Of a stretch of DNA of 64,000 bases, positions 21,684 through 32,053 are shown one piece after another. Below the pieces are notes generated by a model. That model ran no database searches. It saw only the letters and a list, made by a program, of their open reading frames with translations, and was not told where the DNA came from. This DNA comes from Cenococcum geophilum 1.58 (Eukaryota > Ascomycota > Dothideomycetes > Gloniales > Gloniaceae), in NCBI GenBank assembly GCA_001692895.1, contig KV748254.1, forward strand, positions 714,834 through 778,833. Direction: 5' to 3'. Numbering within the stretch: position 1 is the stretch's first letter; every line of letters starts with the position of its first letter. The position numbers and the translations under genes were made by a program.

Positions 21684-24497
21684 TCAGTGTCCTACACCGC
21701 CGACTTGCCAATTCAAAAACTCCGGATCATTCGCCTGGGGAAACACGCCTCGGTCCTCCTGCTGTCCCTGCTGCTGCTGTCCCTGCTGCTGCTGCCCCTC
21801 TTGCACTTGCCCTGGCCCTTGCCCTTGTTGTCGCTGCTGCTCTGCCCTCCGCTGCCGCCGTGCGCGGTAGTAGACTAGGAAGGCTAGAGCAGCGGTGAGC
21901 GAGAGGATGATGAGGCTTTCGAGAATGTCGGAGTCGATATCCTCATAGTAGTCGTCGTCGGCGCCGGGCATGTGGCCGTCGTGGCCAGTATGCGTGCCGT
22001 CGTAGTCGTCGACCTCCATGTTTTCCCATGCGGCCGCGTCAGCTTCTAGGAAGGCGTGGATCCATTCGGCGAAAGACCAGTCCTTTTTGGGTGCTGTTGG
22101 AGCAGTGGTTAGTCTGAAGCTTAGTGAAGAGATGTAGAATCGATTGAGATGGGGGATGGGATAATATGAGAAGGTAGAATGAAGAGATACATGGGCGGAG
22201 GTAGAGAACAGTGCGGAAAAGTAAGATGACTTACGTCGATCATCTTGAATAGAATTAACACGCCCATTGGTGACAGTGTTCCACCAACTTCGCAAGCGTA
22301 GCTTGTAGAGTGATAACAGTACGGGAAGGTATGCCTCTCGAGGGTTGGTTTCAAGAGCCTGATCGTAGAATCTTTTGGCAAGATGGAAATCCTGCTCAAT
22401 GCCAATCCCATTTTCGTGCATCCAGCCTAGATTCCACATAGCCTGAGCACTTTGCAGCGTCTCTGCTGCAGCAAGATAACATGCAGCGGCCTTTTCCTGG
22501 TCAGGAGGTGTGCCAAGGCCTTTGAGATAATAGTCGCCCATTTTGACCATAGAGTCGATATTCGATTGTTTAGCGGAGCGGGTCCAGTAAATGAGTGCAG
22601 GTGCGGCATCTCCAACCAGAGATACCTTTTGCTTCACGAATGGAATGAACGAACTCAAAGTAAAGCGTGGCTTGACTTGGTCAAGAAGGTAAGCAACGTT
22701 TGCTTGCCCGATTTCAAAGCCTTGCTCAGCGGCCATCATATAGTCGATGAGGGCAGTCTCAAGATTACCGTTTTCATAAGCCTCGTTTGCTTCTTGAAAT
22801 GACGAAAGAATAATTTCTGCTTTTTCTGCCACAATCTTGTAGTACGCAGCTGCGATACCACAAGATTTGTCGCGGCCAACGCCTTGATTGCTGAGCTCAG
22901 CGAGGTAATAGTATGCTTCAATGTGGCCGTTGCGAGCTGCGAGATCGAAATATCTCATAGCTGTTGGGACATCTCCTTGGTCAAGAAACAGAGCCCCAAG
23001 CCTGACCTGCGCGACAGCAAGATCCTGGTCTGCTGCTGGGGCGAAGTAATCTGCGGCTTTGACAGGATCCTTTGGCACCCCTAGCCCATGAAGATACATC
23101 AAGCCCATAGAATATTGAGATAGGGCATCTCCGTTCGCAATACCGCGTTTGAACCATGTCTGGGCGATTGAGAAACTTTGCTCCATTCCCTCGCCACGAA
23201 GGAACATGCGTCCAAGATAACCCGCTGCTTTCGAAGCGAGCTTTTCTGTGCCAAGCGGTACATCGGATTTGGTTTTCCCGTCCCTAGTCCAATACATTCG
23301 GGCCAGCTCAAGGAACCGCTTTTTTGCGGAAGCGAGGTCTCTTTTGAACGCTCTGGAGCCGTCGTAGTGGAGTTTTGCAAGGTTGTACGTGGCTTTTGGA
23401 TCGCCTTTTCTTGCCATCAAATCGAGATATTCCAGGACATCATCGAAGGACGCGTGGACATCTGAGTTTGGCCCTCCTTGTTTGGCGTTGGGTCCAGCGC
23501 TGCTAACGCTTGCTCCCTCTCCATATACACCCCCCTCATCATCCGCAATTCTATACGAATCCTTGACCATGGAATATCCACCAGGAGGCCCTGACCTCAT
23601 ATATCCGATAGCCTTGTCCGCGACCTTTTTATAATGAAAGACAGCTTCTTCACAATTCCTTGGCGTTGCGATTCCAGTATGATGCCTATACGCGACTGTC
23701 ATTTCTGATCGAATATCGCCTTCTTCCGCAGCCAATGTGTGATATAACATTGCTTTCGCCTGATCTTGTTTCACAGCACCTCCAATACCGGTCGCATACA
23801 TAAACCCAACCATGCTCTGGGCGGAGCTGTTCCCATTCAATGTAGCGAGCTCGTGGTATCTTCGGAAGGCCTCAGAATAGTTTCGTGGATGAGTGAAGTT
23901 ACCGTAAAAGTTCATTTCAGCGAGCACGAATATCGCGTCCGGGTTCTTCAGAGCAGCCGCATCTTCCAGCAGCTTAACAGCTTGAGACAGGGGGGGGCTG
24001 AGTTTCTTCGACTGTGGTTTCGAAGTGACAAGATTCTGTTGCGGAGGACCGTTCATGAAAAGGAGGAAGAAGAGTTCTTTGACATAATATGCAGTAGTCC
24101 CAAATACTCCCGTGGGCTTGCTGAATCGAGAAAGATGGTATGTTGAAGGTCGAATCTTGCGAAGGATGGCTGTGGCTTCTTGAACAGCGGAGGCACCTAT
24201 GAAGAATATAAATATTTTATCAATATAAACTGTGATAATGTGGATAATTTGCCCACCGTCATTGCGCGGTTTGCTTCCCCAGCCATCGTCTAATATCGAG
24301 TGATGTCCTAGAGGCTTCTGTGTTCCGTCCCCTCTCACTGAACGCTCATATGCTTGATTCTGGGCAGATGTCACAGCGACGAAGATATATAAAACCACTG
24401 TTATGTGTCGGCGCGTTAGTATCGCCTCTCTTGATCGAAATGGGGAAGTAGACATACCGAAAAAGAGCGGCACGAGCCGCAGGGATGATTGCTTCAT
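21684..24497 (-). CDS. hrd3: Hrd3/SEL1L homolog, Sel1-repeat ERAD receptor
   Basis: This is an ER-membrane protein that recruits luminal misfolded substrates to the Hrd1 ubiquitin ligase (family knowledge). Exons are 24497-24458, 24397-24257, 24196-22235 and 22093-21684, giving 850 residues. The introns are 60, 60 and 141 nt, all phase 1; the first has a TACTAAC branch. Removing intron 1 creates a clean signal peptide (MKQSSLRLVPLFF joined to VVLYIFVAVTSA). The middle of the protein is a chain of Sel1-like repeats: AQSMVGFMYATGIGGAVKQD, SQYSMGLMYLHGLGVPKDPV, AYYYLAELSNQGVG and AMWNLGWMHENGIG. One transmembrane helix near the C-terminus (ILESLIILSLTAALAFLVYY) is followed by RRQRR and a Gln-rich cytosolic tail with QGQQQQ repeats. 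Read straight through, the three introns stay in frame, so an unspliced prediction would wrongly give 937 residues. Confidence 0.93.
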   Translation of the reverse strand: MKQSSLRLVPLFFGMSTSPFRSREAILTRRHITVVLYIFVAVTSAQNQAYERSVRGDGTQKPLGHHSILDDGWGSKPRNDGGQIIHIITVYIDKIFIFFIGASAVQEATAILRKIRPSTYHLSRFSKPTGVFGTTAYYVKELFFLLFMNGPPQQNLVTSKPQSKKLSPPLSQAVKLLEDAAALKNPDAIFVLAEMNFYGNFTHPRNYSEAFRRYHELATLNGNSSAQSMVGFMYATGIGGAVKQDQAKAMLYHTLAAEEGDIRSEMTVAYRHHTGIATPRNCEEAVFHYKKVADKAIGYMRSGPPGGYSMVKDSYRIADDEGGVYGEGASVSSAGPNAKQGGPNSDVHASFDDVLEYLDLMARKGDPKATYNLAKLHYDGSRAFKRDLASAKKRFLELARMYWTRDGKTKSDVPLGTEKLASKAAGYLGRMFLRGEGMEQSFSIAQTWFKRGIANGDALSQYSMGLMYLHGLGVPKDPVKAADYFAPAADQDLAVAQVRLGALFLDQGDVPTAMRYFDLAARNGHIEAYYYLAELSNQGVGRDKSCGIAAAYYKIVAEKAEIILSSFQEANEAYENGNLETALIDYMMAAEQGFEIGQANVAYLLDQVKPRFTLSSFIPFVKQKVSLVGDAAPALIYWTRSAKQSNIDSMVKMGDYYLKGLGTPPDQEKAAACYLAAAETLQSAQAMWNLGWMHENGIGIEQDFHLAKRFYDQALETNPREAYLPVLLSLYKLRLRSWWNTVTNGRVNSIQDDRRKSSYFSALFSTSAHVSLHSTFSYYPIPHLNRFYISSLSFRLTTAPTAPKKDWSFAEWIHAFLEADAAAWENMEVDDYDGTHTGHDGHMPGADDDYYEDIDSDILESLIILSLTAALAFLVYYRARRQRRAEQQRQQGQGPGQVQEGQQQQGQQQQGQQEDRGVFPQANDPEFLNWQVGGVGH

Positions 24498-25258
24498 AAT
24501 GGCTTAAGCTCGACTATCCAGTCAGTCGAAGAAGTGGGCTTCATTTCGACATCTGCTATGAGGTTGACATGTACGCGATTACTCAGGATAGAAAGATGTA
24601 GCGATGCGAATATATCGCGTGGAAGATGACACCTTTTGTCCAGCTCGGCAAACATGGAGCTCCACCAAAGAGGCACGCCAAGGATAAGAGGCGATTAAAC
24701 TGCACATAAACTTACCCATAAACAGAACAAGAACTCGTGGTTATCGTCTCTAACTAATTCCCTTCGATACTAAGCTGTCACATGCTAAGGTCAAACGATT
24801 CTCAATTTACCTCTTCAGCCAGCGTTTTACTCGCAAAGAGGTATCGGACTGCTTCAGCGTGCCTGTTCTTTATTACGCATCCGCCACATCCCTGCGTCAT
24901 CTCTTTCTACATTCGAACACGTCCATATAATTTCTTAGCCCCAGTTAAACCCTTCTCAATCTTTTCAGGCTAGCATACCTGAGACTGTGGCAGAGACAGT
25001 GAAGGAAGCCAGTTTGATCTATCCAAAGATTGAAATTTGAGGTGCTGAAACCGCCCTAGCCTCAAAAGATTCGGACCAGGTTTGGTCCGTGTACAATCTC
25101 CGATTTCTAAGCATATCAACAACGAACTACTTCGCAGCTAAGCATCATGATACTTAGGAAATACTATCTTCCTCCGCTCCACTCTCAAAGAGCCAATTCA
25201 TTATTATACACCAGATAATACCTAAGCAGTGCTCGGAAACCATTTTACCACCTGGCTC
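24498..25258. promoter_or_regulatory. Shared divergent upstream region of hrd3 and the MFS transporter gene
   Basis: These 761 bp lie between two outward-facing start codons. No specific site could be assigned, including an unfolded-protein-response element for hrd3. Confidence 0.45.
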
Positions 25259-27373
25259 ATGGCGGAGCCTAGCAGTACCAACTCGGAGCGCTCTCCTCTC
25301 CTGCCGCAATTACCCACTGCTAGTATATCCTCTGCATCAAAGCCTTCTGGAGCTCTAGCGAATCCAGAGGTAACGCAGCAGAATGATACAGCACCGACGA
25401 TTTCAGCCTTGAGAGGCACCTTGGTTGTGGTATCGATAGGGGTACTCATTTTCCTTCAAGGTAGGTCTCAGGGCGAAATAATCTTCATTTCGCTACTACT
25501 GAATATTTCTACTTTTGCCAAAGAGGCGCCGTTTTCCAAAAAATAGATTACATTCAGACCTTTTATATTTGGTCTAATCTGAATGGATGTCGCTTACGCT
25601 TTGGTAGCTACCAATATGTCAATCCTGACAACGACACAATCAGCAATTGCGGCAGACTTGGATGCATTTGAGGAAGCAAGCTGGCTTACTTCTTCCTATT
25701 TGATTGCCATATCTAGCATCGCACCTTTATCAGGCCGATTATGCCAGCTCTTCTCGCCCCGTTTATGCATGTTCGTGTCTACGGTAATAGTTTGTCTCGG
25801 ATGTATAATTACATCTATATCACCCTCATTGGCAGTGTTTTTACTTGGCCGTGCTGTGACTGGCACTGGCGCCGCTGGTATTATGATAGTAGCCACAATT
25901 ATCGCTGTTCAACTGGCCGGTGCCAAACGGAGAGGCTTGTATATTGGACTCATCAACTCCAGCTTGACGGTTGGTGTTTCATTAGGTGCTGTTATTGCTG
26001 GAGCCTTAGAGCCTAAGTTTGGTTGGGTATGTCGCTATTATCTTCATCTCCTAGAATTTGTGGACGAGCACAAAATATTTCGTCTCATTTTGCTTCCCTG
26101 TGAAATCCGTTTAACCAAGAGGTAGATGATAAGCTAATCATTGTAATAGAAAATCCTTTTCGGCATCCAAGCTCCAATAAGCATGATAGCAGGCCTTTGT
26201 GTATTGTTCGGTATCCCAAAGAAATACCTTACAAGCAATAGCGAGTTTGCTGGCTTCTCGCTGCGGCAGAAGCTCGCCAGTATCGACTATTTCGGAGCCG
26301 TGAGCCTTGTAAGTGCACTTTCAAGCCAGAAATTCTTCAATCTGTGCACTACCTGCCTGAACCAATCTATATATCGACCCGCCTAAAATCATGCCATTTC
26401 GATACCTCATTAAATGTCAATCTAACGCACCCGGCAGACCTCGACAATACTCCTCTTCCTACTCGGCCTTTCAGGTAGACACATAATGCCCACCCCTATC
26501 ATTCTATCATTCCTCCTCTTCCCCCTCTTCATCATCAACGAAACACGCACAGCCAAATACCCCATCATTCCCGTCACCATCCTGCGCTCCCGCGGGACCC
26601 TCCTAACCTGCCTCGCCACCGTCGGCTTCATGATGGCCCGCTGGTCCGTCCTCTTCTACACGCCGGTGTACGCACTCGCCGTGCGCGCCTGGCCTCCCGC
26701 AGTCGCAGGCAGCATCCTCATCCCCACGAACCTCGGCTTCGGGCTCGGCGGCATCCTGGCTGGCGCAATCCACATCCGGCGCGCAGGCAGCTTCTACGCG
26801 CCCAGCCTGGCATCCATGGCGCTGCTACCCGTCACGCTGCTCGTGCTGGCGCTGACGAGCCTGCCCACGACGCCCGCGGCGGGCTACGTGGCGACAGTGT
26901 TCTTCAACGGCCTGCTGACGGGCGCCGCGCTGAACTATACGCTCGTGCATATGCTGCATTTGACGCCGGGCGCGGCGCATCCGATCGCGCTTTCGCTGCT
27001 CGCGACGTTCCGTGGTTTTTCGGGCAGCTTTGGCAGCGCGATTGGGGGCGGGTTGTTCATGCGGATCTTGAGTAGGGAGCTGGAGGACGGGTTTGCGGAG
27101 GCGGGGCTGAAACATCGGGAGGATTTGGTGAGGAGATTGATGGGGAGTCCGGCGCTTGTGAGTGGATTAGAAGGCAAGGAGAGGGAGGTGGCAGTTGGTG
27201 CGTATGTGGCGGGTATTAGAGCACTGTTTTTAGCAGCTATGGGGCTATCGGTGGNCATGGCGTTTATTCAAGCCGGGACTGGATGGAAGGGGGTGACCGA
27301 GGAAGGAGAGATGGGAGAGAGGGAGGTAGAAGAGGAGGTGGAAGGGGAGGAGAGCTTGATTGTAGGGTCGTAG
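25259..27373 (+). CDS. Major facilitator superfamily transporter (DHA2/Vba-like, 14-TMS type)
   Basis: Exons 25259-25460, 25608-26026, 26150-26308 and 26438-27373 give 571 residues, with all phases agreeing. The N-terminal tail SERSPLLPQLP looks like an acidic-dileucine-type vacuolar sorting signal. Membrane segments begin at TLVVVSIGVLIFLQ. Family signatures are ATNMSILTTTQSAIAADL, ASWLTSSYLIAISSIAPLSG, FLLGRAVTGTGAAGIMIV, a conserved RRGLYIGLINSSLTVGVSLG block, and PIIPVTILRSRGTLLT with FYTPVYALAVR. Fungal relatives move basic amino acids into the vacuole or export drugs; the substrate here is not determined. The acceptor for intron 1 is the AG at 25606-25607; a frame starting at 25583 is blocked upstream by a stop. 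Exon 4 becomes strongly GC-rich. One N lies at 27255. A MITE starts a few bases after the stop. Confidence 0.88.
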
Positions 27374-27375
27374 AC

Positions 27376-27653
27376 TATCCCTTAACCCGTTGAAATTCGT
27401 CCAATGATGATCAGCCAATTAAAGTATCTAGATTAGCGACACCCAACGAAATCTACAAGGGGGTAACATGAATAGCTCAGACGCCCCCCCTGCTTTTTTG
27501 GAGAGGAAAATAAGCGAGCCCCGAGTAATATAGCAGGGCTAGGTTATTTTGTGTACTATACTAGCAGGGGGGGCGTCTGAGGCATTGATGTTACCCCCTT
27601 GTAGTCGTGAACTTAAGCGACCTTAGCGTAGGACTCCAACGGGTTAAGGGATA
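27376..27653. mobile_element. Palindromic MITE, TA-flanked (Tc1/mariner-type, e.g. Fot1/pogo)
   Basis: The element proper is 27378-27651 (274 bp), bounded by TA at 27376-27377 and 27652-27653. Its ends are perfect 15-bp inverted repeats, TCCCTTAACCCGTTG and CAACGGGTTAAGGGA. A second, inner inverted pair lies at 27453-27493 and 27564-27604 (CTACAAGGGGGTAACAT and ATGTTACCCCCTTGTAG; CTCAGACGCCCCCCCTGC and its complement), so most of the element can fold on itself. It has no coding capacity and would depend on a transposase elsewhere. TA duplication points to Tc1/mariner. It starts five bases after the MFS stop codon and so probably lies in that gene's 3' UTR. Confidence 0.9.
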
Positions 27654-28300
27654 AAATTAATTGGTAGAAGTATGTTTATACAATCATACGTCATTTCAAT
27701 GACGTTAATACGTACCTAGAAATAACATTGTTTCACCCAGAGTTTCTACTTTTGACGGGACAACCTATATCTAATTGAGATGTTCATGTGTTTTCCGCTC
27801 TTTAATGAAGATCTGAGGTTGTTAGAAAGCATGTCTAGAGTGCTGCGAGCTCCTTACTCGAGGGAGGTGTGCGATTGGAGGCGCGAGCAGCGAGTTCAAC
27901 AAGAAATTATCAAGAGTCTACCCTCGCGGACGAGTCTAAATTCCCACCTAGGTGAATGCATGGTATGAGAAATTCATCGAGCATGTCTTCGTAACTTGAG
28001 CCATGTAATTGACTAGCGTATCGACCCCAATAAATATGCATGTAAGTCTAACATTAAAAATTTAAAACCGGAAAATACAAGCTGGCTCGTAAATAGGAAC
28101 GAAAGGCTCTGCAGAAATAGACCGGCAGTTGCTGGGATGATCATAACATATCTATGAGAGGACAAGAGAAATCATCAGGACTTGTTGAAGTACTACAGGT
28201 AAGATGATTGACCAATCCTCTGGCACTATGTGCCAAACACATTTAGTTGTGTTTATGCTGAGTACCCAAATCCCCTAGTCTAGATAAAACGGTCTCCTAC
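27654..28300. other. Intergenic, no supported gene
   Basis: This lies between the MITE and the 3' end of the cysteine-rich gene on the other strand. The 62-codon frame at 27780 has no recognisable content. Confidence 0.4.
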
Positions 28301-29646
28301 CTATTCCCAAAAGTTCTTCCACTCATTCTCGATCATCTGGATCTGGCTGAGCGTCACTGCAGCCTGTACTTCCATCTGCGATCCTTGATTCCTCGATGCG
28401 TTCACTGCCGTGAAATCGGTCTGTCATGCCATACGAAAATCAATAGGTCAATCTGACTACACATCTCGAGACAATCAACTAGAGTGTGAAGACTTACAGG
28501 ACGAATAACACCCGTCGTAGCCTGCCAGGTCAGGGCACTATGCATCGCAGTGCTTGCCTCTATCAACATCATTTCATTATGATACTTCGCCTGCATTTTC
28601 TGCTGGTGGTAAGTCAGTGTCAACTGATCCGCCTTTTGCGTGAGCTCCATCTGCTTCTGCTTTCGCTCCGTAACCTTCTGGCGTAACAGGCCCGCATCTC
28701 CGGTTGTTAGCGAGTCCTGCCAAAATTGACGTGTGCGTGGGGAATACAGCTGGCACGAGAAACCGTCAGGCGGAATAGACGGCGCGGTGCTAACTTGCCT
28801 CGCGAGCGGAGCCTCATTTCGCACTTCGGAAAGGATAACTTCGGTGTAGCATTCTTGGCAGACAGTGAATTCGGGCACCGAGGACGGCATCGAGTAGCAT
28901 CCCACGTTCTTGACCGTGTTGTTCTTAGGACATTCGGGCAGCAAGGCGTATTTCTCTATGTACTCGGCTGCGGGCGTAAGGTCAAGGTAGCCTGTTTTCA
29001 GCGTCCTTTCGGCAACTTCGACGATCTGGTCGATGTAGCTCAGCGATCTCTGGCTGTTAGGGACCATTAAATCGCAGGTCGCTGGACATGAGGCGCCGCC
29101 TGCCGCGGCGCCGAAAACGCCACGCATAGGAGGGAGGATGGTCTCGATATGAGCGATGCAGTGGGAGCAGATAGTGAGATCTTCTATAAGTGCACCAGTC
29201 CTAGGATTGGGAAGACAAAACCACCGACGCGTTGCCGTCGGTTTCTCGCCTGCCTGCTCGGCCTGGCTATTTGGACACGGACCTTCTGGAACTTGGATAG
29301 CAGCAATCATGCCAAGAAGAGATGCGTCTGGAGCAGACTGAGAGAATAGCCACACCCAAGCTATGTGTACCCACAGATTGCTGAAATCGCATTGGGTCGC
29401 CATAGTTTCTGGCTTCGGCGGCGATCGCGAGAAGAAGCGGGCATACGCGGTTGGTTTGATAGATGTGTCGAAGCAAGTCAGACATATGTCGAAGTTGGGG
29501 AATTGCTGTGGCCCTGAAATCATATACCAATCTTGATGGCCTGTAGCATACTGAGAGCGCGGGCAGTCAGCGAATGGCGGAATTTCCGGGGTAGCTGCTG
29601 GTGCTGACCCTGGCATATTCGATGCCGCTGGGCGCTGCAAAGGCAT
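28301..29646 (-). CDS. Conserved cysteine-rich ascomycete protein of unknown function
   Basis: Exons 29646-28498 and 28420-28301 give 422 residues. The 77-nt intron is phase 0 on both sides, and its removal replaces a spurious tail with TDFTAVNASRNQGSQMEVQA. Cys pairs recur through the protein: FPNFDICLTCFDTSIKPT, WFCLPNPRTG, IEDLTICSHCIAHIETILPP, SCPATCDLMVPNS and PEFTVCQECYTEVILSEV. Their spacing suggests zinc-binding knuckles. Near residue 300, FSCQLYSPRTRQFWQD leads into a charged helical segment rich in Gln and Lys (QKVTERKQKQMELTQKADQ), probably a coiled coil, and the C-terminus is also helical. I recall this Cys and Trp pattern as a recurrent, uncharacterised family of filamentous ascomycetes. 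No signal peptide is seen. It is the last apparently intact gene before the transposon island. Confidence 0.75.
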
Positions 29647-30339
29647 GGTGTTGATGAAGAAATGAAGTGTACTTCTAATTTGACGCTGAAAAGATAACTC
29701 CCAAGGAAGCTTCTTGCGGACAGGTTGTAAAGCTTTGGAGCGTGAAGCGTCGAAGTACTTTTCCTGCAGGCTTCAGCTTCAGCGCTTCCGCTGAGTCTCG
29801 ACCTTCTGCGCAGCGTTGGTGACACGAGCCCGAGGTTCCACCCCCCAAGGCTGCCTAGCCACTTCCATGTCAGTTCTTAAATGCGTGCGATATCTGATGG
29901 GGAAGGTGATCCGCATAGTCAATGTGCTAACTACGATTCTTGGGCTTGGAAATATTTACTTGATTTGCATTAAGATGAAAGTAAGCTTTCTGAAAATGCT
30001 TGATTCAGGATCGTGATCCCTTCGGGGGGCCAACTGACTTCGAAGAAGTATCTGGGAACGGGAATTAAAAGCTTTGAATATCGCAAAAAAAGAATTTGAG
30101 GCGCAAATCCAAGGGGTCGAAGAGAGGGATATCCTGAGTAGACGGAGATGTGTGGCTGGAGGATCTGGAGTGCGCTATTTTAAGAAGCAGGCTTGCATCA
30201 ATACGACGTTATCTCAGTAAGCGACCCAGACGGTAATCGCAATTCCCTAGTACCTAAATAGTATAGCTTTATAAAACCCCTACTAACTTTATAAAACCCT
30301 GCTAGCGTTATATTTTAGAATAACTGTCTTGGTTGTCGA
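29647..30339. other. Upstream flank of the last gene; transition to the repeat island
   Basis: Normal composition gives way to AT-rich DNA at about 30.24 kb. A near-duplicate phrase, TTTATAAAACCCCTACTAAC and TTTATAAAACCCTGCTAGC, occurs at 30269-30305. No gene is supported. Confidence 0.45.
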
Positions 30340-30524
30340 CTTAGTGTCACGGCGACTCAGTCAATCGAGACTCTAGCACTGTAATACAACGAGCGCAAAC
30401 CCGTACAATTGGTAGTCTATTAAGCCGAGGAGCAGAAGGTGGTCGAAAGGACACGTCTATATTGCATAGGCCAAGCCTTAAGCGAACCCCTGACTAGGCT
30501 TCGTAACGGTGCCGTTACACTTAG
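30340..30524. mobile_element. Solo LTR 1 with target duplication CTTAG
   Basis: The LTR is 30345-30519 (175 bp), starts TGTCACGGC and ends GCCGTTACA, which are inverted with one mismatch. It is flanked on both sides by CTTAG (30340-30344 and 30520-30524). No internal region or second LTR is adjacent, so it is most simply a product of recombination between the two LTRs of a full element. Its composition is balanced and it has far less C-to-T decay than the elements to its right. Confidence 0.88.
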
Positions 30525-30696
30525 TAGAACGCGACGCTACTAAAGAGTAATACATCTCTACTAGTTGACTAGTTAACTATTTTAAAAGGTAATCGATTAT
30601 ATTTTAAGGGCCGCCTTATTTATCTATATACTTATTTATATATTTTAGCTGCGTAACGATCGATTTTTAGTGTAACAACGTTCAACTTTTAAAGCT

Positions 30697-30900
30697 CTAT
30701 ATGTAAGGCACATTGCCAGGGCGTACGGTAGGGAGCAGGCAAGCCGAGCATGAGTCACANNGAGAGNCGATGGAAGAGGACGATATGGTAATGAGGGTAG
30801 GCAATAGCCTAAGTACAGAGAGAGACGAACCGATGAGGAGGGAAGGGCTGTAAGCCCAAGGGAGCTTATAAGGAGGTGCCAAAAGATCCCTTACACTATA
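30697..30900. mobile_element. Solo LTR 2 with target duplication CTATA
   Basis: The LTR is 30702-30895 (194 bp), starts TGTAAGG and ends CCTTACA, a perfect inverted match. It is flanked by CTATA at 30697-30701 and 30896-30900. Ambiguous bases near 30760-30767 suggest unresolved copies in the assembly. It sits in AT-rich DNA but is itself GC-balanced, so it probably arrived after much of the surrounding decay. Confidence 0.88.
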
Positions 30901-31576
30901 GCTCTATAGAAATCGTAAATTAAGTCTATTTTTTTGGTATAACAACTTACAGAGCTTAGAGACTCTTATAGGGCGATTTATTAGGTACGAAACCTCTATA
31001 GGAGGTTGATTTGCCTATTGCGACGACTTTAAGCTAAGGTAGGGGCTACCACATCAGCATCCTAGAGGCCTCCTAGCAGGATTTTTATTTTCCTAATCGT
31101 CTTAGTCGAGGGATTAGTTAAGCTCACCTGGCTAAAAGCTCGGCTTACGTGTCTGATACTGCCGATCGTGCCGGGTAAAAGGGGCTAAGCTTATTACTGG
31201 GTGAGCTTAGCGAAACCAAAAGTTGGATAAACTTTTATTTAATAAGACGACGTTTTCCCACTAATTTTACAACGTAAGCGACTCTAAACTACTATATTAA
31301 AATAGGTTAGTATAACTAAAAGGAGTTTATAATATGTTCTTAATATATTTTAAATAATATCTTGCCTAACTTTATATATTCTATTAATTTTCTAAAGCTA
31401 TAAAATGGAGATAGTTTATTATAAGGGTACGAAGAGGCTTTAGAGTAGATTTAAAGGAATATAATATATTCTATTTAAATCTAGGGGTATAGCTTTTATA
31501 GAGAACAAGACGTTATATAAAGAAGAGAAAAGAATAATAAGAGAATCTTATAATTAAATAGTTAGGAGTTGTTACG
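30901..31576. repeat. AT-rich decayed repeat sequence, no gene
   Basis: There is no open frame and the composition is RIP-like. It may contain remnants of further elements; I found no LTR pair within it. Confidence 0.5.
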
Positions 31577-31824
31577 TATAATAAAGCCTTATAGGAAATA
31601 CTACGGTAGACTTGTTAATGGGCTAGGTATATAGGTATAAAATAGTTAACAACGTAAATATAACTGGTAGAGTAGTTGCCTAATAGATTAACTCTAATTA
31701 TATTCTAAGATTTACTATAAAGAAGAGAAGCTATCTATAGAGGCTATATATCTTTAAATATATAACTCCTCCCTATAGTAAAGGTTTAGTACGTTAGTAC
31801 ATTAATATATTAGTACGTCGCGTT
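31577..31824 (-). mobile_element. Element H: truncated LTR of the B/D family, reverse orientation
   Basis: The stretch matches the left part (plus-strand reading) of the LTR copies at 32661 and 48334: TATAATAAAGCCTTATA, ATTAACTCTAATTATATTC and the repeated ACGTTAGT-like units. It stops at GTCGCGTT, in the middle of the LTR, exactly where element D begins. The rest of H is expected beyond the right edge of the window. Confidence 0.7.
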
Positions 31825-31839
31825 TATTACGGACCTTAT
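31825..31839 (+). mobile_element. Element D: first 15 bp of its 5' LTR
   Basis: TATTACGGACCTTAT corresponds to the LTR start TGTTACGGACCTTAT with one G-to-A change. The LTR resumes at 54087 after the insertion of element F; the last five bases, CTTAT, are the duplicated target. Confidence 0.75.
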
Positions 31840-32053
31840 TATAATAGCTTATATAAATGCCTCTAAACTAAAGCTTGTAGAATGCTATATTACGAAAATA
31901 CTAAGCTAAGGAGAAGGGAAAAAAAGGGGTCGCTAGGACCGATGTAAATAAATATATAGGGTAAGCCGCTAAGGCGCTAGCTCCGGGCGAGCTAATTACA
32001 GGTCGGTAGAATATAGCAGAATTTAGCAGGTAACGTGCGATAGCGCCGTTACA
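31840..32053 (-). repeat. Element F left (3') LTR
   Basis: This 214-bp LTR pairs with 53872-54086. In minus-strand reading it starts TGTAACGGCGC. The shared text includes GGGTAAGCCGCTAAGGCGCT and GTCGGTAGAATATAGCAGAA. Confidence 0.9.

Noticed and set aside
21387..21878. 163-codon plus-strand frame with a Leu- and Pro-rich end
   Set aside because: The Leu/Pro-rich part is the antisense of the CAG/CAA-rich Gln tail of hrd3.
25583..25607. MFS exon 2 starting at ATG 25583
   Set aside because: It is preceded in frame by TGA with no AG acceptor between; the acceptor at 25606-25607 joins in phase and gives the family-typical FLQATNMSILTTTQ.
30697..30882. 61-codon minus-strand frame
   Set aside because: It lies entirely within solo LTR 2 and contains N positions.
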